From Scolanthus callimorphus (taxonomy: Eukaryota; Cnidaria; Anthozoa; Actiniaria; Edwardsiidae), in NCBI GenBank assembly GCA_033964015.1, contig CM066924.1, positions 22,440,280-22,504,279 on the forward strand: a stretch of 64,000 nucleotides of DNA, given 5' to 3'. The notes beneath the pieces are model-generated. The model saw only the letters and a list, made by a program, of their open reading frames with translations. It was not told where the DNA came from and searched no databases. The first letter of the stretch is position 1. Every line of letters starts with the position of its first letter. A program made the translations under genes and the position numbers. Below are positions 48,820 through 59,900 of this stretch, piece after piece.

Positions 48820-51800
48820 ATGGAACCCTCAGACATCAAAGTAGTAGGTAATGAGAGCTGAAACTTGACTCATAAATCCCTGTTTCTTTGCAAAGCCTTA
48901 ATATTTAGATAATTTTGTTTTCAGTTTATGCTGCACGGAACTTACAGCCAAAGAAAGGAGAAGGTAAAAAGTACAACGTAACATACATAGTTTTAAGTAA
49001 AAGTTTAGCATAAAAATAAGTATTTTTATTCTTGTTTTCGGCTATCTTTAGGTGTATGCAATGCGTCTGTTATTTTTGGAGTGGGGAAGGAAAAGTTCCG
49101 GACGGATCGAATACAGAATAACAATCCAACATGGAACGAAGAATCGGTCATGTAAGTTCGCGGAAAATAGAGCAGATTTCGTATGACTGTGAAAAGTGCC
49201 ACGGCAAAGTCGCGCCGCGATCGTGACTACGCGATTTCCTCCGTATCTACAGCAGGTCAGGTTCCGTACCGCCACCGCGACACGGCGCGGCACTCACAGT
49301 CATACGAAATCTGCTCTAGCAGAAACGCGCTCTCTGAATACCCAATAAAGGCCCGTTTACACTTGCAATTTTTGCTGCAATGTTTGTAGCGCGAGTCGCG
49401 GCGATTTTTCTCGCACGTACGCGTCAACTCAAAATCACTAATGTAAACTAGGTGCAACTCAGCGCGATCTGCCACGATTCTTGTCACGTGATGTAGCGGA
49501 GATTTCAAACATGTTCGAAACTCTTTGCAATTATATGCGATTTGAAGAAAAGAGAGCACAGAAATCGCACCGGATTTGCATCTCGTTTACACAAGAGAGT
49601 TGGAATTGCAACTTGCGCGAGAAAAATCAAACGACAAATGCAAAACAATCGCAAATGTAAACAGGTCTACACGGCTTGGTCCCATCCACCTCACTTTTCA
49701 TCCGAAATTTCATAGTATTTTATTAAATCCAGACCCAACTTTGCCATACAATGCCATTAAAGTCGCCACACCCTCACACATATATATATACATTTCAAAA
49801 ATTCTGTTCCGCCCTCCAAGTGTTTATTTTTGCTAAAACTGAGACCCTTTTCCGCCGAAGTCTCTGTAAGGATCGATAACACTATATACCGATGTACAGT
49901 GTATACTCAGTATAGACACATTGATTGGTGGAACAAAATTTTAAAATGGTTGCCACGAAATGCTCACGGGAAATTAAAGTGAGGCTATACAGAAGCGCCT
50001 TGTTTTTATCATCAACCCAAGACGGTTGATATCGGATTCACCACAAACGGGGACTGAGATAACAGTATCTCGGGAGTCGGAAATTTCTGAGTTTCTGAGA
50101 TATCGGAAAGGAAGTCGGAAACTCAAAACTAGAGACCCCGGGGGGGGACTCCATATTTTCAGACGGGGGTGCTCGTCGGGAAAATTGATTTTGACCCTAA
50201 GGGATAGCAAAATGGGTGTGGCAAACAGAAAATTTACCCCTAAAAGAGAGCAAATTTGGCGTGGCGACCGCCGAATTTACCCCTAAAAGACAGCAAATTT
50301 TAGGGTTTTCAACCAAGTTTCCTTTGTAAATATCGGTTCTGGTGTCAGTACCAATATATTTCTGGGCAAGGATTGGTCTGAGACTCCCCTAAGGGATAGG
50401 GCTGATTTTAAACACCCCTAAGAGATAGCACGTCTGTCAATTTTATACCCTAAGGGATAGGACGAGCACCCCCGTCTGAAAATATGGGGAGTCCCCCCCC
50501 CGGGCTAGAGACATTTCAAAGGGCTTTTTTCGGCTTTGGTAAAATGCAGCTACCCAATGTTATGAACGTTTCAAAGAAATTTTGAAAGGGATGGTCACAC
50601 CGTACATTTCAGAAGGAGGAGTGGGAGACCCTACTTGGCCCGACTCGCCGTGTGTCTGCTTCAGATGACATTATCTGTTGTATTTCCTTGTTTATCTTCA
50701 CAGTAAAGTTGGAAAGGCAGCACCGCTACTCTTTACTGTTAACGACCGCGAGGAGACCCTGGGAACAATCACTGTGCCCCTAGCCCAGATCCCTACAAAC
50801 GCACATCGCCGCAGGTACTAAAAATAGGTACCCTTTGGGTACATGAAGCAACGAAGGTCGAAGTACCGAAACCCAAGGGGTAGTAAAAAAATAATAATAA
50901 TAATTGGATTCCAAACCTTAAAACCAACCTTACTGCTAAATCTAGCGGTAATAATGAAAATAACGTACAAACAGTACGAGTTCGTTTTTTTATTTTTTAC
51001 GATGCGAGATGTTTCCGAAAAAAATACGATGGCCGCGGATTTTTACCCGTTTTTTATCTGCTCTTCTCGCTGGTAAGAATGAAAAAGTTAAGATAATCTA
51101 ATTTTCTGATTTTCAGGTGGATGCCACTAACTGCTGCAAAGGGCGGGTCGGCTAATGGCGACCTCTGTTTCGACTGCTGGGTCCTGTCATTCCGAAAAGC
51201 CACGACAAAATGGTCATCGCCTTTCAAAAGCAGCTGGTTATCGTCTAGCAGAGTAAAGGACAGATCTAAACGGAGGCAGTCCATTGCTTTGGCATCCGTA
51301 TCTCTAAAGGGATCGCATTCCGAGGAAAATCTACACTCAAGATCAGAAGTCAAGACGTTAGAGTCAATTAACAGCGCCAAGGTGTCTGCGATAAGGAGGG
51401 TCAGCAGTGTGACCACACTGACGTCCTCTTTTGGACAAAAGACTTCCGCAGCACCCCAACCCCACCTGTTAGCGGCTTACCTCCCCCTGAAATGCCTCCC
51501 CCACCTCCAGCTGAGGATACGCCAAAACCATCAGCTGTCAAAGACATGAAATTAAAATTTGGGTTCAGCTTCAAACCACGGCTGACCCCTACCTTAGGGC
51601 AAATCATGTCTGGTAGTGGACCCCCGGAAATAACAGTATTAACACCTAAATCTGGCCCTGCGTCTGGGGGTACACGTATCACTATTCGTGGTGCCAACTT
51701 AGGCAATAGTAAGGACGATATTCTATCGCTGAGTATCAACGGAGCCGATGTCCGGAGAACGCTTGAGTGGCATTCGTCGGCTAAGATTATGTGCACAACA

Positions 51801-52818
51801 AAACCCTGGGGAGGGTCGGGACCGGTCGTTATTGTCACTAAGTCTGGAGGGAGAGCAAGCTCAAATACAAAGTTCACATTCGAGGAGGAGAAAAAAGGTA
51901 TGAAATGAAACTTCCTTTTTGCTGTGATATAATATAGTTTTTAATAATATATGATCAGAAACATATAAGTGAGTTAGGATACATGTTTATGATATTGATG
52001 AATAATTTAGTTCTTTCCTTGTATTTTTACAGAAAAGATAAAAGACAACAAAGTACCACGACAGGAGTTATTAGAAGAGCTGACTCGCCTAAGACACGAA
52101 GTACATGGTGAGAATAATTCAGATGTTAAAGGGGTGCGGTGAGATTTCAGGAATTTTTTGTCTAAATTCTCAGGAATGTTTGTCTAAAAATCTTATGTTC
52201 CACTTGAGCAATCCTACTAAAAACCGTCGTGATTATCGGCTTCGTCTGACTAATCACATCAGCATCTTTGTACATTTATAACAAGAGAAATAACTAGTCT
52301 TCAAAAACAAAATGTCCGGAATTAGGGCCACATACTGTAATTTTAGTTTCGGTGATAAAATTGTCTTTGGACATAATATCAGTTTGTTTTAAATCGCAAC
52401 TGGAGAGTTTCGCCGATTCATAACACTGTTCAACATTCGAATCCGAAACATTCGAGTGCTTGCTTGTTTGTTGAGTCACGCATCCTGTATATAATGACTT
52501 GTCCTCTCTCAGCCTTGGTCCCAGGCGTTCCTTGTGGCAGTGAGAAGGTAAACCGCTGAATGTGCGCGGGCTCAAGCACTGTCAGGGCTTTTTCCTATGA
52601 CGTCACGTTCCTGTGACGTCACGCTACCACAGGAAACCCGCCCAGAACGCCAAAGACTAGGCTGATCCTCCTACTTTTTCCTCCCTACTTTTAGGATTGG
52701 CAGACGAAAACAAGGCTATGAAGGTGTACATCGACAAAATCATGGTGCTACTAATGGAGAAATACCCCAGGTGTTGGAAGACCTTTGCAGCAGCAAGAGT
52801 AACATCTTCATGCCCTAA
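48820..52818 (+). CDS. Rab11-FIP-like protein with C2, IPT/TIG and FIP-RBD-like regions, 7 exons
   Basis: Exons 48820-48847, 48925-48963, 49052-49151, 50704-50814, 51117-51897, 52033-52107 and 52695-52818, with GT-AG introns and phases that agree. A C2 domain spans exons 1-5: MEPSDIKVV, YAARNLQPKKG, SVIFGVGKEKFRTDRIQ, NNNPTWNEES, LGTITVPLAQIP, LCFDCWVLSF. A Ser-rich linker and a Pro-rich stretch follow. An IPT/TIG domain similar to that of exocyst Sec5 (EXOC2) has PKSGPASGGTRITIRGANLG and VIVTKSGGRASSNTKFTF. The C-terminal helix ENKAMKVYIDKIMVLLMEKY resembles the Rab11-binding motif of FIPs. Two single-base losses break the frame, near 51438-51462 in exon 5 and at the CCCC run near 52766 in exon 7. 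After the second, the alternative frame meets a stop at 52816-52818. About 419 aa in all. Probable role: recycling-endosome tethering. Confidence 0.75.
49168..49318. repeat. MITE family B copy
   Basis: TAGAGCAGATTTCGTATGAC to CATACGAAATCTGCTCTA, with TA at both ends. It lies in intron 3 of the Rab11-FIP-like gene. Confidence 0.85.
49346..49667. repeat. MITE related to the GGCCCGTTTACAC family
   Basis: Left AAAGGCCCGTTTACACTTGC, right GCAAATGTAAACAGGTCT, with inner inverted words TTTTTCTCGC / GCGAGAAAAA. It lies in intron 3 of the Rab11-FIP-like gene. Confidence 0.65.
50137..50504. repeat. hAT-like MITE, 368 bp, perfect 8-bp target duplication
   Basis: The ends are CCCGGGGGGGGACTCC and GGGGAGTCCCCCCCCCGGG. 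Each is followed inward by ATATTTTCAGACGGGGGTGC or its inverse. The flank CTAGAGAC occurs at 50129-50136 and again at 50505-50512. Eight-bp duplications are typical of hAT elements. Inside are repeated CCCTAAGGGATAG and CCCCTAAAAGAGAGCAAATT units. It lies in intron 3 of the Rab11-FIP-like gene. Confidence 0.9.
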
Positions 52819-53949
52819 GCATGACAGAGTTTGCAAACCACTCAGAGTGGTTAGGGGTGGACCATTAGAAATTGGGGAAGGGGGGCTGGCAATTTTTTTG
52901 CGCATGATTTTTTTTTCGGGGATCAGGTTGAGCAATAATGTTTTTTCCGGAATTTGTATGATGTTTTTTACTAGCTTGGATCTCCGCAAGAACTTTTTTG
53001 GGTAATGATTAGCCTTGCTCGAATTGTTTTGGAGAAATTGCCACCCCTCTTCAGTCCAATCTCTAATGGAACACTCCTTATAGAGTTTGTAACAAACAAA
53101 CCCGACCTTCATTCAGGACAAGGAGAGGGATCGGAATTGTATTTCTTGGTCATATTCATCTAGCTGTATATAAATTTCAATTTGCATATAAAACAAGTAC
53201 GTCGCGAGATTGAACTTGTTTGTTTTGCTCTGTGTTAGTTTTGTAACTGTTGTTTTACTTTCGGTCTTTTTGTTTTATTTTAGTCACGTGATTTGACTTC
53301 TTTCTTTTTATGTTTAGCTCTGCTAGTTGTTGTGATATGTTTTTTTTATTTTCGTTATTTTTTTGCAAGCTTTGTTTTGTACTTTGGTTTTCTTTCTTTA
53401 AAGCCCCGGAAAATTTTCCAAGATCCTTGTTGACGAAAAGGCCACACGCTTTTGCCGTCTCTTCCCTAGATCCAACGCGAAATCAGTAAATTGGATACTA
53501 GGATCGCATCTTTAATCGATGTTGTCAGGAAAAGATTGTGTCTGCCTATTTATAAGAAAAAATGCGGAAATTTAGATGGAAGACTCCAGCCAATCAGAAA
53601 CACACCACAAATGTTTATATAGAGATCGGTCGGGTGAATTCAGTGATTTATCATGATAAACGTTCGGGCCACTTATATGGTAGTTAATAACATCTCGAAA
53701 AATAGTTTTAAAAAGTTATATTTTCACATTCCATCATATAAAAAATTTATTCTGTCATCAAAGTGGTCTCTCCATTTCCATTTCGCGAATGACGTGTTTC
53801 TATGAAGCTCAACTCGAGCAAACACGCAAGTTGATCTTTTAGAAGACGCTAAATTCCTGATTGAAAATTCTATATTCTACTTGATTCATATTGCATTAAA
53901 AATGATTATAATTGTGAATAGTCTAAACCTCCCATTGTTAGATGAACCG
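52819..53949. other. Gene-free stretch between convergent genes
   Basis: Contains only T-rich tracts (about 53210-53400) and AT-rich sequence. No exon with acceptor and donor was found. Confidence 0.4.
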
Positions 53950-56900
53950 TCATTTCATAAAATGCGTCAACCTGGCCCGACCAGGACTCGACTCGACTTG
54001 GGTCAATTTTACCATCACTACCCCGGTAGGGTTGACGTTTGCTTTAAAGCTTCCGGTGAATTTCCCAAGATCCTTATCGGCGAACAGGTCATGTGCGCTC
54101 GCCATGTCCACATTGTAACCGATCTAGAAATTTACAAGGAATACAATATCAATGAAGTACCGTGACCGTTGTCAGATATAGAAAAACATGGCCCGCGCGC
54201 GCATGCTCTAAAGCCCTGGCTAAACTACAGCTACGGCTAAACTTGGACACATGCATTCTCGTACCCAGAGCTCCCCGGCTCGTCACTTCGCAGGGGAGGC
54301 TCTGGGGACATCCATTTGAGGGCCTTCGCTGATTGGCTCATTTTGAACGCTGGAGCATGCGCTGAAAGGTCTTTCTCTCAACGGCACTGTATTAAATCTC
54401 GCGCATGCGTCAGTGGCTGTCACCAGAGCTTCCCCCGCGAGGTGACGAGCCGGGGTGCTCTGGGTTCGAGAATGGGACACATGTAGCGCGCAACATTTGT
54501 GTCCTGCATGTTTCCCGAGTGGCAAAACTAGGAAACATCGTACACGTGTGTCTCGGACACACCAAATTTTTCTTGGGCTTACGACACATGTAGCGCGCAA
54601 CATTGTAACAATGTAGTTTAGCCACTCGGGGAAACATGCAGGACACAAATGTGGCTGCGACATGTGTCCTAGTTTAGCCGTAGCTTAAGAACCCAAGATA
54701 GCGCGGGGTAGAATGGACGATTCCAGCTATAACGCACGCGAGCTGCATGTCGGTAGATGCTGGACATTTGACGAACAAACTGTCAAAAAAGCGCGCACTG
54801 CATTCTGGTAGTTTTGGGACACGGCTTGGGCATTTCTAAATAAATAAGAGAGCGTGCGCTTATAGCTGGAATCGTTCAGATACTCGGATAATCACCTCAT
54901 GAAATGGAGCCTCGATCGGACGCGGCATCCCATCATCACGTCTATTTAGAAGCACTACAGCCACTGACCATCAGACAGCGGGCGCGCCCAGACCTCCGTG
55001 TTATCCTTGTTCTGTGGGATAAAAATCTCTCTCAGGATATTTACCAAGGTTTTCTTCATCTTCGCGCGCCAGGGTCCTCACCTCACCTCCTTCCAGGGGA
55101 AAGAGCAAAACTTTCCTCTGGGGGAGGGTGCTAGAAAATGCATACAGTGGAACTTCTCTTTAATGAGCCCAGCAACAACTAAGACCACACTATAACGAAT
55201 ACATTTTTCGGTACCGTGGGACTTCGTTATCGCGGGTTTCCATTGTATCATTGGTCCATTTTTCTCGTAGATTCTGGATGACAAAATGGCTACGTACCTT
55301 AATCCACTGTCTGCCCATTTTCCCCATTTTGTCTTGATTGACAGCTATCACGTCCCTGAAAAATACAATGCAATTTTATGGTGAAATCCTTTTTTCGCAT
55401 TTACTATATTCTTTAAGGAGAGGGAAATATGAAAACTCGTTTCTTTCCCTGCCTCGTACCCATGCGCTTTCTAGTGATTTTCGAGGCGAGAGCGACGGGA
55501 GCGAGCTAGCGCGCATGCCCTCATGGGAAGGACCTTCCCAAGATTCATTGTGCACTTGCTGCCAGAGCACTCGCTAACTCGCTAGGTTTTTCACTCTGTT
55601 CCTACTACATAGAGACGCCCCGGGACGAGGCAGTTTCTTTCCTTGGCATATCCAGGAGATGAGATCAGGAAGTAGAGAAGTACAAATCCCTTGAAATGAT
55701 ACCTGTTTTGCAGAATTTCTTTGTGTCGTGTAGCGATTTTCCTCAAGTCTGTTGACATCGTAAGAGGCTATGGAGATGATACAAAAAAGTATAACAAAGG
55801 AAAACTACTATCACATTCTTCACGAAAAAAAAATATCGTTTTTGATGAAATTCTGTTAACTAAATTCAGTCTGACAGTAGATTCGACTGGTCTGAAAAAG
55901 TTTTAAAGCGTTGTTGCCAAAAGCAAAAACTGTTTACGTTGCTAGAGAAAACACAGAAACTCACCGCTGCTAGAATAGCCCACAATGCCATCTGCGCTCT
56001 GGACTGATCATCGCTCAAACCAAAGTTGCCGATTACAAGCTGTTGAAACCAAATAAGCCAAATCATATAAAGGAGTATCTACTTGTCTTTCTGTTCGGAA
56101 CTCTTATTCATATGGGAAAACACTAAAATGCTTGACAAGTTAATTTAAGTAAGTTAATATACCATACTATAGTTATACCATAGTCCGCTATTTCCAGGGA
56201 AATTCCAGGCCTGAGTTTTATTTTGGGAATAAGGGCATTGCCAAGATACGAGCAATCGAGGGAAAAATATTTTAAACCTTATTAATAATTCATCAAGCTA
56301 AACAAAGAAAATCATAAACGCAAATGAGATTTGTATACGCGAGCTTAATTTGCATAGAGTTTTAGATTTTATTCTTTCTTTTCTTGACTTTACAGTGTTT
56401 TTCATCAGGATTTCCAAACACCTCGATGTCGGAAAAAAAAAACCTCGGCCTCGGTTTTTGGACCCACCTCTCGGAGTTTTGAAAAGCCGAGGAAACACGC
56501 TGTCTCGTGTTTGATATATTAACCACCTTCTCGGTGTTTGGAAATCCTGATGAAACACGCTGTCTCGTGTTTGATATATTAACACCTTCTCTGTGTTTGG
56601 AAATCCTGATGAAACACGCTGTCTCGTGTTTGATATATTAACCACCTTCTCGGTGTTTGGAAATCCTGATGAAACACGCTGTCTCGTGTTTGATATATTA
56701 ACCACCTTCTCTGTGTTTGGAAATCCTGATGAAACACGCTGTCTCGTGTTTGATATATTAACCACCTTCTCTGTGTTTGGAAATACTGATGAAACACGCT
56801 GTCTCGTGTTTGATATATTAACCACCTTCTCGGTGTTTGGAAATCCTGATGAAACACGCTGTCTCGTGTTTGATATATTACTTCCATACACTGTCAGCTA

Positions 56901-59900
56901 TTTCCAGGAAGGCTTAGTTTTATTCGGGAAAACAGCATTTCATGGTGCGACCCAAGCAATCGAGAGAAGATGAGTATAATGAAGTCCATACAATCATCCT
57001 ACCTCGTCTGGGTCATTCCAGTGTCCGGGCCCGGCGGCCGCAATAAACGTGTCCTGATTGGCTGCAAAGTAGTCCACAATGTGCATGACACTGTTCCATG
57101 AATCCTTAAAAAAAAAGAAAACGAAAATATTTTGATATCTGTTGCAGCATTTTGGGAAGTGTTCTGGAGCCTGCACTTTAAAAACTCTCTTCCGTCACGG
57201 CAAAGCATGGACAAGTCAAGTCAGCGCACAAAAATACCAAGTTAATTATAGGCACACAAACAATGGTAGTATTTATTTCATATAGCCTTGTTTCCAGGCT
57301 CCTTTTGGCTGTGTGACATGTCGGTTAGTGACGTCACGGATGACACAAGACGCCTTGGGACGAGGCCATAGTTCATTCTGGAAACAAGTACACTTGCGTA
57401 CAAGACACAATGACCTCATATTCTTGAGTTTGTGTGTTGTTTGTGTGTTATCATGCGTAGCGGTAGTGGACCCCACAAGCGAAGGGAAAGGCCCTGGGAT
57501 CGAGGTTGGTATTCCACATGTATTCCACTCATATTCCACATGTATTTCACATGTATTCCACATGTATTCCACATGTTTTCAACATGTGAACTAGTAGTGA
57601 TGTCATCGATCCTACAAACAATGATCTCAAATCGAGGCTCAGTACTAGAGTTTTATTTTTTGATCATTGGAGCGTTATTCGGGATGGCCTATATGCCGAA
57701 ACTTACGTCGCGTATTCGTCTTCGATCACACCTACCTGGACGTCATCATAGTTCCTCCATGTATTACAAGTCTGGGCTATCGCCGTGTAATTAATCTGAA
57801 CAACAGTTACAAATATCAGAATTAAGTAAACGGTCCCACACGTGAGTTTACGACCACATGTAGAGTCCCCGAAAATACCTCAAAAAAACGATATCGCTTC
57901 TTTTTTTCGTGCTATTTTCTTAGCGGAATCTAGCCTCTTGAAGATTTATTTACACGGCAGGGATGTTTTGGCACGGCTCGGATAAAAAGTAGTAGTCCCA
58001 CACGTGAGTTTACGACCACATGTAGAGTCCCCGAAAATACCTCAAAAAAAACGATATCGCTTCTTTTTTTCGTGCTATTTTCTTAGCGGAATCTAGCCTC
58101 TTGAAGGTTTATTTACACGACAGGGATGTTTTGGCACGGCTCGGATAAAAAGTAGTACGGGTACCAAATTTTATGGCATGGCTCGGCTATATTTGCGATG
58201 TGTAAATGGCTTTGCCGTAATAAATGTTGTCAGAGCCGGACCGAAATTTCATCCGCGCCGGGACTACGTGGTGAGGTAATCCAGGAACCATTTTTATCCG
58301 AGCTGTGCCAAATTTTTGTCGTGTAAATGGGGCTTGAAGCTTTTAATAGCCATGTAGATGTGTTCCCCGCGCACAACAATTTCTTGCACAATGTCCGCTG
58401 TGTCTTGGTTCGGTGGTTACAAGCACAGTTATATCCGGGATAAAACTCGTCTTGTCATTGGCTCCGAAATCGGCCAATCAAAATGCGAGTTTCATCGGTT
58501 GCTATAGGGATTGGGCTTTGGTCGTCGCACGCTATTCTTTGTTGTTCACTCAAACAAATAATATCATGTTATTTCTGGGCTTCGACGTCCAACTCCCAAA
58601 ACAACGCTCAATAGACCTCCTCGGCTTGCCTGTTTGTTTTGCCCATTTCAGATCACGTGGCATTCCCATGAGTATTGTTTCTTTGTTTTCCTGCTACGCA
58701 CCGAAGGTATATGAATATGGAAGCAACGCAAACAAAGAAAGATTATTCAAATGAATGCCACGTGATCTGAAATGGGACAACATTACGCCCAAGCCGAGGA
58801 GGTCTATTAAGTGTCTTAACAGGCTCTTGGTCAAGAGTTTGCAAATGAGAATTACCGGTAATTTTCGACTTTCTTTATACAAAGGCCATTCACAACTGTA
58901 CATAATTGGTTTCCCTGTGGCATTTAGCGCCCTGCCGAACTCTGGGTACCCTTTATCCATGGTTTTAGGATCAGCGTAGCACCCATCTAGCTTGAGATAG
59001 TCCGCTCCCCAACTCGCAAATGTCTAGAAATTCATTCATTAGAGATTCATAAGTGCGAATACTATCACCTGCAATGGATGTCCTGTAAACAAAAAGGAAA
59101 TAAATAAACATGAAACGAAGAAATAATAGTGCACGTAGTCTCCATGCCGCGCCTGTTTTGACCTAAGCAAGCCAAATAAATCCAAGGTCGATTGGTACTG
59201 CTTCGAAGAAAAGGCTCACGACTGGAAGACAAACGAAACTACAAAACGTCTCCATTCTCGCGTCCATCTCGCGTGTTTTTATAGTCCTTGGGCATTCTTG
59301 AAGGAAAGGCAAAGGATGATTTCTTGTCCTTTGCTTCCTCTTGTGTTTCTCTGAGAAAGTATTGAGATGTCGCTGAGTGCCCGAACGTTTATCGAAATTC
59401 TTGTGGTAGCAAGACTCAAGCATGCCAAATAAAACCAAGGTCCCTTGGTGCTCTTGAAGGAAAATGAAAAACGTTTCAGGAGCTTCGGCTTCATCTTGTG
59501 TTTCTCGAAAAGGTTTTGCGTTGTCCGAGCGCTTGGAAGGAGAGCAAAACTAGAAAAGCCACTCCTTTCTCGAGGAAGAAAGATCGCTCTTCTCATAAAC
59601 AAAATTAAATGATGACCTTATCATCATGTCTTGTTTGTCTTCTGTTTGTCTTGTTTATCTTGACTTGTATATCTCGTCGTTGCTACAGGTGAGAGCACTG
59701 GTCCTAAAGGTCGTGCCATCAAAGCATCGCCAAACACCCATGTCTTTTAGAAATAATGTCGGAACGGTTCTGACTTTGTTTTTACATAAGTGATTCATCT
59801 TTCGCAGGAGCAAAGGACAAAGGTGCTTCAAAAATCTCTCGCCGTTATTCCATTAACAGGAGAGCGAGTTAAATCGAGGATCGAGACAAAAGCGGATCCA

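Noticed and set aside
51401..51877. 158-codon minus-strand frame
   Set aside because: Antisense of the IPT/TIG exon of the Rab11-FIP-like gene.
53881..54165. 94-codon plus-strand frame
   Set aside because: It is the antisense of the last GH27 exon (53950-54123), which has splice site, phase and family motifs.
56298..56973. Repeat-protein-like frames of 102-197 codons
   Set aside because: Products of the 60-bp minisatellite, open on both strands, which is typical of repeats rather than genes.
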